A model generated the notes under the pieces. It searched no databases and was not told where the DNA came from. It saw only the letters and a list, made by a program, of their open reading frames with translations. From Henningerozyma blattae CBS 6284 (Eukaryota; Ascomycota; Saccharomycetes; Saccharomycetales; Saccharomycetaceae), in contig NC_020185.1 of assembly GCF_000315915.1 (NCBI RefSeq), forward strand, positions 1,736,001 to 1,800,000: a stretch of DNA of 64,000 bases. The letters run 5' to 3'. Position 1 is the first letter of the stretch, and every line of letters starts with the position of its first letter. Below are positions 1 through 10,204 of this stretch, piece by piece. A program made the translations under genes and the position numbers.

Positions 1-183
1 GAAAACAAAAAGGACGAAATAGAAAAGATGGAAGTATATAGTTAACAAATCGGAACGTAATAATAATAATATTTAACTTACACATGCTCAGGTATATAGT
101 TGTATAGTTTAATAAACAGTTGGTATTAAACTAGCAGACAAAAAGATATACTACTGGGAGCAGCAAAGCTTAAAATTGTTACA
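1..183 (+). repeat. LTR family A, 3' part, cut by window edge
   Basis: This matches the last half of a repeat that recurs at 28032-28386 (minus), 32398-33125, 33155-33510 and 56061-56395. It ends in the family's terminal TTGTTACA at position 183. Full copies begin TGTCACG, end TTACA and are about 355 bp long. TG...CA termini and 5-bp target duplications at other copies identify the family as a solo LTR. The coding family of the parent element cannot be told from this fragment. Confidence 0.85.
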
Positions 184-548
184 TATTTTTTTGCTTCTTC
201 TCTATTAGCAATTATTACGCCTTCTATCTTCGATAGTTACTTGTACTAATTCCTGAGTGACTACAACAACGAAGTCTTTAACTTAAAGGACTATATAATT
301 TGATTGGTATGTAATGTATCTAGATAAATAATATATAATAATATTAGTCTCCAGATTTCCAGAACACTCTTGTTAATACTTTTCGTTTCTTTCTTTTCTC
401 TATATATCCTGGCCATAGTGAAAACTTTTTATCATCGTTTTTATATATTATTGTAGATGTCATCTCATCTGAATAGAAAGTCGTCACGTGACTTTCAAAA
501 ATCACTGCACCATATACTAATAATGGAAATTATTGCAAATATGTGACA
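184..548 (+). repeat. Possible divergent LTR family B copy
   Basis: The segment directly after LTR A ends in AATATGTGACA, the same 3' end as the LTR at 32726-33091. It shares that copy's general layout: a CT-rich middle, an RTCACGTG site about 60 bp before the end, and an AT-rich 3' part. The 5' half is only weakly similar by eye and no clean 5' terminus is visible, so the assignment is tentative. Confidence 0.35.
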
Positions 549-1649
549 GCTCTTGATATTTTATATCATGTGATGATAATTTTCTTAATATAGGGTTTAC
601 TACAGTGGATATTAGGTTCAGTGGGTGTAAACTGTTACCCGGAGTGTCACTTATTAGGATGTAATGATCAATAACTTCTTATTGATCCAGTATATAACTA
701 TTGATCTATTTAATTTACTAGTTAATCAATTGTTCGTTGTTCCTCTTGAATATCAAGAAGATCCTTCGTCGACCTACAGTCGCCTCTTATATATTTTTAT
801 CCATTGGTGGCCCAGCCAATACATCCCGAACCGATTAGCTCCCAGTTCTCTCCATTACTCCTGGACTTACGTTTGCCACTGTTCTTCCACTACTTTGGTA
901 AGTAGACACCTAGGCTATAGCCCCTTGTCATCTTTTAATAACGACACGTAGCTAATAAATCTATAACTACTAGTTACAATGCGTCCCACTCGTGGCTGGC
1001 CGCTCCACAAGTCACGTGATTACCTCAAGCCCATGTGAAGACTTGGTAATCCCTCCAGGATCCCTACACTTAATAACATTAAGCTTTAAAATATAATACA
1101 GTATTATCTAAAATAATGCGTAAGAATGGAACGTAATATCAAAGATTATTCATTTTTATGCTATTAGTATTATTTATATAAAATTGTTTAGTCTCATTGT
1201 AATTCATTAACCTACAAAAAGTATTTTTTAACTTAAATAAAGTTTATATAAAATCTAAAAAAAAAATCTTTAAAATATACAACTCCGGTTACAACCGATA
1301 TGCATTCGTACCGTAAAAATAAAAATTATCTAATGAAAATATATCAATACCTTCAAAAAATGTAATAAACTTGGTCTAAAAAAGGACTAGCAATTACAAA
1401 TACGTTTTTAAAAAAAAGAAAAATTTAAAAGTAAATGTAAATATTAAAGAATAATTGAGTATAAAATAAATAAGAATAAAAAATAATTAAAAAATATATG
1501 CAAAATTAAAACAAATAAAGAGAATTGAAATCATGAATGGAAAAAAATAGTGCTTTTAAATGAGAAAGAATTTGAAAATGAAATGTTCGGAATATCAGTA
1601 ATAAATACAAGGTAAAATGATTGGAGGAAAAAAGTTCTCCAAATATGAA
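549..1649. other. Gene-free region downstream of DIP5
   Basis: No convincing gene is seen. The region holds a Reb1-type site (635-642), an RTCACGTGAT palindrome near 1013-1020, and very AT-rich sequence toward the DIP5 stop. The short open frame at 664-951 shows no recognisable domain. Confidence 0.6.
635..642 (+). promoter_or_regulatory. Reb1-type site TTACCCGG
   Basis: TTACCCGG matches the core of the yeast general regulatory factor Reb1. It lies far from any gene start in this window, so its target is unclear. Confidence 0.35.
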
Positions 1650-3527
1650 TTAAAAGATATTTCCCAAGAATTTTTCATATATCCATTCTAAAGAGAATTT
1701 ATTTTCCCTTAATCTTATTTGCTTTTCTTGATCAAGTATCTTTCCCTCGATTTCTTGTTGATCAAAAACTTCTTTCCCGGTAAATAAATCAACTTCATGA
1801 GATTTAACGATTTTTGTCTTTTTAATGAATTTATAACCGAAATAAAATATAACAAAAACAGGTAAACCAATGTAACCAGTGATGAAATTTTTGTAATCAA
1901 ACGAATGACCTAAAAATACAGTGAAATTTTTGATAAATGCAATAAAAACACACCAAGCTAAAGAGAAATAAGTACCATAAGGTTGGAAAGGAGCACTATA
2001 AGCGAATTTTGATCTATCAACACCTTGAACTTTAACTGCTCTCATGAAACCAATATATGTGATAAAGATACAGATCCAACTTAGCAAACCGAAAATGGAA
2101 ACGACGTTAACAAAATAGTTGAAAACTTGAGCTGAACCTGAAGATACATTCATATAAGCCAATAGGGCAAATAAAACACATACACCTAGAGAGTAATGAG
2201 GTAAACCCCAAGATGTAGTTCTCTTAAAGATAGCAGGAGCCTTACCATCGACAGCTAAAGAATATAAGGAACGAGAGCCGACATATAAATCAGAGTTACA
2301 AGCAGAAAAGACAAAGATTAAAACACATGCATTAAAGATATGAGGTAAAACACGGATTCCTGAATTTTGGATAGCCACAACAAATGGGGAGGCAGCAGCG
2401 GATGTTCCAGCACCTTTAGCAGCTAATAAACGAGGATCATTATAAGCAACGCACATACCCAATAAGAAAATTGTAACTAAATAGAAAATGACGATTCTCC
2501 AAACGGTTAGTTTAACAGCTCTTGGAACAGATTTTCTTGGATTATAAGCTTCCGCAGCAACAATACCAGTCAATTCAATACCCAAGTAGGCAAACAATGC
2601 ATAAACAAAGACAGAAACAAATGCCACAAACTTCCCCACTGAGCCATCAATAGCATCTGAATAAGGTTTGAAAGCACCAGGATGTTGCCAGTAACGGAAC
2701 CCTAGACGATCATGATCTGGACCCCCACCTAGCATTAAGATGAACATCAATAGAATCAAACCCAACATAACCAAGACTTTGAAACTACTCAACCAAAATT
2801 CGAATTCACCAAAAAACTTAACACCAGCAACATTTATAATAACAATGACCACTAAGAAAATTGTGATCCAAACACCTGGGTTCACAGTATCTCTATCAAT
2901 CCAATATTGAATAACTAAGGAAGCTGCAGTCAATTGATTTGGACATAAGATTAAATATTTGAACAAATAACAATAACCGACAGCAAATCCAAGAGCAGGG
3001 TCGACGTAACGTGATGCATATGAAGTGAACCCATCCATTGGGATATAGGACGCCATTTCACCAATAGCAGCCATTGTAAAAAAGACTAAAATTCCCACAA
3101 ATGAATAAGCAATGAACATGGATGCAGGACCAGCTGCAGAAAGAGAAGTACCTGTACCAATCAATAGACCTGTACCCAAAGAACCACCAATGGCAATCAT
3201 AGAAACATGACGAGCTTGCAAATTTTTTTTCAACCCATCGGTATGTTTGGGTGACGAGCCACCTGTTGAAGTAATAGATGTTGTAGATGATAATGACGAG
3301 ATATTACTTTCAATATCCAAGTTTTGTTGTTGGTATTGACTCTTTTCGTAATAATCTTTTGAATAGTCACCCATGTTATCTAGATTACCGTATATATTGT
3401 AATTAGTTTGATCTACGAATTTAATGCCGCCATCCTGGCTAGAGTCCAAACCTTTTTGTTGAACAGCAATGTTGTCTATCTCGATACGAGTATGTGATAT
3501 ATCTGTGGATTGAATCGATTCGGCCAT
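1650..3527 (-). CDS. DIP5: Dicarboxylic amino acid permease Dip5
   Basis: A plasma-membrane proton symporter of the yeast amino acid transporter family that takes up glutamate and aspartate. The 625-residue protein is close to S. cerevisiae Dip5 (about 608). It has a Ser/Thr/Gln-rich cytosolic N-terminus of about 100 residues, then the first membrane helix with the family motif GGSLGTGLLIGTG (114-126), followed by about 11 more hydrophobic segments. The motif NSGIRVLPHIFNACVL and the C-terminus YEKFLGNIF are Dip5 hallmarks. The start at 3527 gives the full family N-terminus. Lysines and serines in the N-terminal tail would be candidate sites for endocytic control, as in other permeases (inference). 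Its long upstream region (3528-6698) contains no gene except a tRNA at its far end. Confidence 0.96.
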   Translation of the reverse strand: MAESIQSTDISHTRIEIDNIAVQQKGLDSSQDGGIKFVDQTNYNIYGNLDNMGDYSKDYYEKSQYQQQNLDIESNISSLSSTTSITSTGGSSPKHTDGLKKNLQARHVSMIAIGGSLGTGLLIGTGTSLSAAGPASMFIAYSFVGILVFFTMAAIGEMASYIPMDGFTSYASRYVDPALGFAVGYCYLFKYLILCPNQLTAASLVIQYWIDRDTVNPGVWITIFLVVIVIINVAGVKFFGEFEFWLSSFKVLVMLGLILLMFILMLGGGPDHDRLGFRYWQHPGAFKPYSDAIDGSVGKFVAFVSVFVYALFAYLGIELTGIVAAEAYNPRKSVPRAVKLTVWRIVIFYLVTIFLLGMCVAYNDPRLLAAKGAGTSAAASPFVVAIQNSGIRVLPHIFNACVLIFVFSACNSDLYVGSRSLYSLAVDGKAPAIFKRTTSWGLPHYSLGVCVLFALLAYMNVSSGSAQVFNYFVNVVSIFGLLSWICIFITYIGFMRAVKVQGVDRSKFAYSAPFQPYGTYFSLAWCVFIAFIKNFTVFLGHSFDYKNFITGYIGLPVFVIFYFGYKFIKKTKIVKSHEVDLFTGKEVFDQQEIEGKILDQEKQIRLRENKFSLEWIYEKFLGNIF

Positions 3528-3628
3528 AATAGATTGAATATGTAGTTTTGTTTACATCTATCTCAAGATTAGAATGTATCTTAAAAAAATCATGCAATTT
3601 TATATACAGGTCTAGTAACACTCTCCTT

Positions 3629-3652
3629 TATATATATATATATATATATATA
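3629..3652. repeat. TA dinucleotide microsatellite
   Basis: About 12 uninterrupted TA units lie about 100 bp upstream of the DIP5 start codon. The position fits the core promoter, where such a tract could act as TATA-like, nucleosome-free sequence (inference). Confidence 0.7.
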
Positions 3653-4243
3653 TTCACACACAATCACACATATATAAATATTGATGTATAACTAGTAATA
3701 ACAAGAGTCTAAGGGTAAACTTTCAAATGGCTTGACGCTCGAAATTACCTAATAAGGATTGAAATGCGTAATATACCAGACATCTGTAAACACGTCGGCA
3801 GAAATTAGGAGGGGTCATCAATTGGATAAAACTATTTTTTTTTGCCAATAATGTAACAATCACGAATATTGATAAGTAAAGTGAAAGGCAATTGATGAAT
3901 GAATAATTTTGAAAAATTCCATTAGATAATGAATTCTGGATGGATGGGAAATTGTATAAAACACATAAGAGAAAATATACTAGAATGCTGTGTAAAGGTT
4001 ATTCTGTGTATGAAATTTTCTCACACAATAATGCCCTTAAACGCCTGCATATCAGAATTCCAAAAGAATTCTTCAGTTGACATGGCAACCATTACCAGCG
4101 GGGAATACTTCCTATTTAGGCACATACCATTTTGTTATCAGTGCGTGACCTGTCTCGGTCACGACTCTGCGTGCACAGACAAACGACGTAGCCAGGGTCC
4201 CCTCTTTGCCTGTGAAAGACCGGATTAGTAGAGAGGGTGCGGT

Positions 4244-4257
4244 GGAGATGCATCTCC
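4244..4257. promoter_or_regulatory. Perfect 14-bp palindrome GGAGATGCATCTCC
   Basis: The sequence is its own reverse complement and sits in a GC-richer patch about 0.7 kb upstream of DIP5. A second small inverted repeat (GTGACC...GGTCAC) lies near 4144-4161. A dimeric regulator site for DIP5 is possible; the factor is unknown. Confidence 0.3.
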
Positions 4258-5603
4258 GTATCGTGATGGTTCACGGGTGTAAACACGTGTGACATCTGTA
4301 GTTTTAGCTACTGAGAAAATAAAATCTACATGATACTATAAAAAGTTACGTTAAGGCAAGGGTGTCTCCAATAGACACAGACATTATATGTTATTTATTT
4401 TTATTTTAAGATACATAGATACCAAAGTAACTCTAGGCATCTTGAACAAGTGTGGAGATAGTAAAGATTTCTTGTGAAATTCTTATAGGTTATTTAGCTT
4501 GCAAAGGCGTAGTTGTGGGCCTGTTATCATTGGGGTAGTACTAATAAACTGTCAAATACTCCTGTTGTTTATTGAGTTTCTTAAAAGATGTTTGAAGGAG
4601 CCTTTTTTGCAGTTACGTTTCTTTCAAAATTGCCATGATTGGAACGCAGATTTGGAAGTTACTATGGCATTTAATTTACTTGGTAAACATTCCGCTGTTA
4701 AAGTTTACACTTTTGGAGTGGTTTAATACTGAGTAGAATGCAAAAGAAGTCAAAAGAAAAAATAATTACTATAGACCATTGGAAAAGTTTTTTTTACTGA
4801 AAAAAACAAATATCTTAGTATTATCCAAAAATAGAATTTTTCAGAAAAACAAGTTGAAGCAAGGAAGACTATTATTTACATATTTGCCAATTGCTATTAG
4901 GCTCTAATCCAATTTTTCGAACAGGTCCATTTGTGCGTTGAAGATATATATATATATAATTTTTATAAATCAAGGTAATAGTTTACGATGTCCTATACGT
5001 CATTTTTGTTTTTATATAAAAAAGTGTCTTGTATGTTCCACCCGAAATAGATAAATAAGGCAAACAATACAACAAAGCTAATAAAGTGATTCTAAAGGTA
5101 CATACCCCAGATTATATGACTTGGCTTGATCATAGTTACTAATAAAACTTGCAATTTTTTTTTTGGTTCCAAAGGATATTGCAAATCTCTCCTAACAACT
5201 TGGTTCATTTACAGTACTAATATTCCAAACTATTAATACTTTCGGATTAACGGGCATGCTTATATATACGTCTATACATTATGAAAAATGATTAGCCTTA
5301 CTACTAATTAGGGCCAAAAGTAAAGTATTAAGAAATTACTAAAACATGAAAAATTTTCAAATCCCGAATTTTGGAAGAGGGATAGACTCCGATTTTTTTA
5401 TAGTGCTTCCGCCGCATGCTCCTAGAAATGGGAATTTCAACAATACCGTAAATAAACTTGTCGTAGATTTTTTTTCGGCTAAACGGTTTTGGAATAAACA
5501 AGTTAAATCTACACTGTAATTCTTGAAGTACCAATTTATGTGTTAACTATTTTATTAAGCACTGAAAGTATTTAGGTCAAACTTGATTGGGGCGGATTAA
5601 GAG

Positions 5604-5821
5604 TACTGGGATTCAAGAGAGTTAGACATTGTTATACAGTGTTTAAGATGTAAAGACGATTACTTTATTTAGAAATATATAGTAAATACTATAACTAAAA
5701 TGAATATATTTCTTAAATAGTGTTTTTCGACATTATAAGAAAAACACATTTTAAATAATAAGTCACGTGATAAAAGTCTTTTACCACTTAATAGAAAATG
5801 ATATAATCATATTCCAGCAAA
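5604..5821 (+). repeat. Internal LTR fragment, family D
   Basis: About 218 bp closely match 55647-55864, where the same sequence continues into a 3' LTR end next to tRNA-Ile. Here both ends are missing, so this is a truncated solo LTR. It contains the AGTCACGTGAT motif seen in other LTR families of the window. Confidence 0.75.
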
Positions 5822-6698
5822 GAGAAATTGAAATATTTTGATGTTCAAATGGATGTGAAAATGATAGAAGGAAATTTGTTGTCCGAACAAGAGGAATATA
5901 TTATATATTGAATAGAATAAATAACCAAAGTTGGAATAAAAATAATATTGTACTTGTATCTTTCGTAGTTTCTATAATACTTACGTTTTAATAGATTGAC
6001 AGTGTCCATAATTTAAAAGATGTTTTAAATTGAAATATTTGATTTTTAATACCCTTTACATTTTATTCTCATACAGATGTGCTTACTTTTTCCTCTAAAG
6101 AAAGAGTATAACCCAATCATTGAATGATATAATTTACACATTCATTCTATAAGAAAAAGTTGTAAAATATTTTTACCAGAAAATATACAAGTGTTTTGTT
6201 CTATAATAAATTAGGTTAAAAGTTTTGCTTGTAAAGTATAAAACACACATATATAGATGTAGTCCATGGCTTAGAATAACTATTTTTTAATTGCATTACC
6301 TCCAAGCTACGGACCTGTCTGGCTTACTCAAATCTTAATGATGATGCTGATGTAATTCTATTAAAAGATGGTTGTCAATCCAGTATGATTCTTGATGACA
6401 TCACACAGCTGATGATAATGTTTTACTGCTAACAATTCCAAAACATTAGATTCTTTTATGCTTGCCATTATAATTTACAACATTCAATGCATTTGTATTT
6501 CTACCTGACATTTTACCGTAAAAAAAGAGGGTTAACTTATGAACCTCGTAAATGGCATACTTGAAACTCGATGGCTTGCAGTATATTCAGATTTTTCATA
6601 CCGTTTCATAGTAAACTTGAAACAATATGTAGCACGTGCTATGAAGATAGCACATCTATAAAATAATATAATTAATCAAATATTTCTAATCATTCAGT

Positions 6699-6769
6699 GC
6701 GCAAGTGGTTTAGTGGTAAAATCCAACGTTGCCATCGTTGGGCCCCCGGTTCGATTCCGGGCTTGCGCA
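6699..6769 (+). tRNA. tRNA-Gly(GCC)
   Basis: A 71-nt cloverleaf. The acceptor GCGCAAG pairs with CTTGCGC and the discriminator is A. The anticodon loop carries GCC, and the T arm contains GGTTCGATTCC (B box). There is no intron. The sequence is essentially that of S. cerevisiae tRNA-Gly(GCC). CACGTG-containing palindromes lie on both sides (about 6631-6640 and 6795-6804). Confidence 0.97.
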
Positions 6770-8360
6770 ATAATATTTTGAGTGAAAATTATAGATCACG
6801 TGATCTTAATTTGCCTTCTATTACCATTAATAGAATTAACATTTTTAACTCAATAAGGCATATAAAACTTTATTTTCCTTCCCGGTTTTTAAAATTGAGC
6901 TATTATATTTGAGACACAGTGTTTTTAGTTATTTTTTTTTTTGCCAAAGAATAATTGTGTATAACATATTACAATTCGTTCATAACTAGTGTAGACTATG
7001 CAATTTAATTGATCTTGAAAACTTTACCAAATTCTTCCACATTTCTCGGAAAACGGACATCAGTGAGGTGGCTCTATTTAGAGATATCCTGCATCGCTAT
7101 ATCAATAGATATTGGGGTAAAAGAATGAGAATAATGGAATAGCATATTTTAGTAAGATTGACGCTATACACTTGTTTTAGGATACAGTTGCGATACCACA
7201 AGGTCATTGATATTTTTAATGATACATCTCTTTTTTTTTTAAAAATAAAATGGAATGACTGATGTTTAACGATGTTGCATCTTTTACCGAAAATAGAATA
7301 ATTCTACGTCTTATCTATTGTTTTGGATGATCACCGATACTTGGATAATTTCTAGGAATATAATTCAGATTAACCGAAATTGCGTATAGGCACACTTGCA
7401 CCAAACTATTCTTGGATAATTTCAGTTAGGGATTGCGACACTACTCGGATTACTCCATGAGGATATCCGGAAGCGGGTTTAGACAACAAGAATGAGACTG
7501 TCGGGCCAATGTGTGTGATTGCCTAGATCTGCCACGACTCGAAGCGTTGACAATGCTTTGTGCGCTAGCACCGGGCGCCCAGCAGCGAAATGTGGCGTCG
7601 GCTAGGCAACGGCTAGGCACAAAGACACAAAAGCGACGGCACATTGCCTCACCAGAACCGGCGTAGTAGCCTTGACGATTTTTTTGCGAAGTTCTCAAAA
7701 TATCGACATCAAATCGTAAATCGTATTGCTAAGTTGATGTGCAAATGTGTTGAACTTTTGATGTTCCTATACCCTAGATCCAAACACATCGAACAACCCT
7801 CTGAGTTTCAATCAACTCCACACAAAACATATATTCTCGGCTGTAGTAATCACCTAGAGCCCACCTAGATCTCAAGTAGATCCACATATATCTTAAGTAG
7901 ATCCACATAGATCTCAAGTAGATCTGCCCAGATCTCACCCCAGATCTCTCCAGATCTTGCCCAATCGGGCAGCCGCCGACGTTCTACGGCCTGACGTAAG
8001 CGGCCTACGCAAGGCACGCGGCCGAAGCCGGCCGGGCACAGGAAAGACGTGGGGCATCTTTGGAAAGCTGGGCAGCTGGGCGGCCGGGACAGTCGTCTCA
8101 AGTTTGCCCCGATTTGGTAGGAGTTAGATGTGATGCGGCGCATGCGCGTATGTGGTGAGTGGCTCGCCTATTAACTTTATTCTTTGTAACGGGCGTATAT
8201 TTTATATATAACGGTAGTGGGTTAACGACGGTGGAGGGCGGCAGGATTGTGTTGTGTTGTGCACGTGCATGCTTGTTGTTTAGTTGAGTTTAGTTTAGTC
8301 AAACCAAAGTCACGTCAAGTAAGTAAGTAAGTAAACAAACATACAAACAAATATACAAGG
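6770..8360. other. Promoter region of the zinc-cluster gene with a GC-rich island
   Basis: The first 700 bp are ordinary AT-rich sequence. From about 7440 to 8160 composition turns markedly GC-rich; a hand count of 7921-8150 gives about 62% GC, against roughly one third in the surroundings. The island holds degenerate 21-bp tandem repeats and many CGG/CCG triplets. It is followed by a TATA-like TATATATAAC (about 8205) and a GTAA repeat just before the start codon. The open frames here have no known domain. Confidence 0.6.
7866..7955. repeat. Degenerate 21-bp tandem repeat (AGATC rich)
   Basis: Three to four units share the pattern ATCTCAAGTAGATCCACAT with about 21-bp spacing. The later units decay into CCCAGATCT blocks. 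It lies about 400-500 bp upstream of the zinc-cluster gene and could be an array of regulator sites. Confidence 0.55.
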
Positions 8361-10204
8361 ATGACCACGAAATCAAGAAGAAACAATCTTAAGTATTCTA
8401 AGAACGGGTGCAAGAATTGTAAACTTAATCACATCAAATGTGATGAAACTAAGCCAAACTGTTTGAAATGTATCAAATCAAATAAAGTTTGTGATTATAG
8501 GAAGAATTTGAAATTGATTAAGTTCAATATTAACAATTATACTAAACATACACCCTTGCTGCCGCTATCACCTGCCACGGTAATCAAACCAGTACCCTCG
8601 AAGATACACCTCGAAATCGATCCAAAATGTTTTTCACTAATAGTGATTTACAATTATTGAATTTTTTGAATTTCGAAAAGCCAAATTATACTACTGTAAC
8701 TACAACAACACTTTCCTTCTCTAATGGACATGTACTTCCTCGCACTGCTTTAGAATTTCCCTCCAACGATCAAATCTTTGTTCAGTTGAGAAATTTGATG
8801 TTTGATAATAGTTTACCTTCATCTTCTTCATCTTCCACTTTCATAGCCAAAATTATCAAACTAGATCCAATAAACTTAAACAAATCGTTTATTAAAAATA
8901 TTGATAATACAACAACCACTTTAGATCAGCAAATAGTAGAATTTACTTGGTTATTAGAGGATTCTATATCTATGACCAATTTAAATCAACATTTCAATTT
9001 GAATTCTATTTCAAATTGGCTTTTAAATTTAAAAGATTTGACACATACAAATTGGGATTCCTCGACTATAATCAATAATTTGATCAAGAATTCTATTGCA
9101 AGTTGTTTAAAAGATATTTATAGGAAAAATAATCTTTTAGAATTATCGAATATGTGGGATAGATATGTCAGATTACCTACTATTAAATATCTATTCAATT
9201 TCATCAATTCTAATTTGGTACTGTCAGATTCTTGCTCCGAAACACCGTTAAAATTAACATTAATCATCATTATAATTTTAAAACAATTGAGATTCTCTCT
9301 GAATCTCATAGATTCAAACTTACTACCTTACATTCTAAAACTGAAAAAAATTCATTACTTAAATACGATTCTATCTACTTTGATTCATAAGCTTTCCATT
9401 AATGATTCAAAATTTGTTAGAAATATGAATCAATTAATAGAATTCTTTATCTTCAAGATTCAATTAAGTCTTTTCTTTCTTTCAGAAGATTATAACTCAA
9501 TTGATATATTACCATCAATGACAATTCAACAAAAGAACACTTTATTTAATCATTTAGACTATTTCACAGTAAACTTAATAACACAAATTCATACATTACA
9601 ATCTCAATTCCGCATTAAAAATTTATTTGGATTAAATCTATTATTTATTAAATTATTTCCAAATTATTTCTTCCATTCCATTCAAGATTCAAATTTAAAT
9701 TTAACTGAGTTTAAAAAACAATTGAATTTAATTGGATTAAAATTATCTGCTAATTTGATGGAAATTACTCCAAATTTACCACACAATCCTACAAAAGATG
9801 CATTAGAACAATCTCAGTATGATCAATTCCGTCATTTAGTCTTAAAATTATTCATTAACTTCTTTTTCCTGGATAATAAATCAGATTCCACAAATTATTT
9901 AACTAATCTAGACTCTGTTTATTATCAATTCTTAGATTCCAACAAATATTTTAGAAATAAATGCATTTTTCAATTATATTTCATTTCCATCATTTCTCTT
10001 TTCAATAATAATATGTTGATTTTTGATAAATTCTTTTATCTTTTGAAATCAACTATAAAGGATAATTCATTTATAACTTATAATTTTATTAAAAGACTTG
10101 AATTACTAAGAAAATTATCGAAAAATGAATTAGATCTAGATTCAGATTCAAAATTAAACGAATATTTTGCACAATTCAATGATCTAAATATCATTCTTTA
10201 CTAG
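8361..10204 (+). CDS. Zn2Cys6 transcription factor, Lys14-like DNA-binding domain, -1 frameshift
   Basis: The first frame (8361-8660) starts with a fungal zinc cluster: cysteines spaced C-X2-C-X6-C-X6-C-X2-C-X6-C at residues about 17-45, preceded by KYSKNG. This resembles S. cerevisiae Lys14, but the rest is too divergent for a firm gene name. The second frame (8627-10204) supplies about 525 residues, Leu/Asn/Ser rich, consistent with a fungal regulatory middle domain. The two frames overlap and join naturally near 8620-8635, at an AAAA then TTTTT stretch, by a shift of -1. One missing A would make one protein of about 610 residues. The cause may be a sequencing indel, a recent mutation or programmed shifting. 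The downstream frame is fully open, so decay is at most recent. It lies between DIP5 and DIM1, where S. cerevisiae has no such gene as far as I recall. Confidence 0.72.

Larger units (their letters stand above)
3528..6698. other. Long gene-free region upstream of DIP5
   Basis: This holds a (TA)n microsatellite at about 3629-3652, a moderately GC-rich patch at about 4080-4290 with a perfect 14-bp palindrome, and an LTR fragment at 5604-5821. The open frames at 3929-4228 and 4499-4726 have no recognisable similarity and look fortuitous. A CACGTG site (about 6633-6638) precedes tRNA-Gly. Confidence 0.6.

Noticed and set aside
664..951. 95-codon open frame
   Set aside because: No recognised domain, unusual composition, and it lies in LTR-adjacent DNA; judged fortuitous.
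3929..4726. Two short frames (99 and 75 codons) upstream of DIP5
   Set aside because: No similarity recognised; they overlap promoter-type GC-rich and palindromic sequence.
7450..8143. Open frames in the GC-rich island (7450-7698, 7644-7868, 7865-8143)
   Set aside because: High GC reduces stops; the repetitive residue patterns come from the 21-bp repeats, not from a domain.
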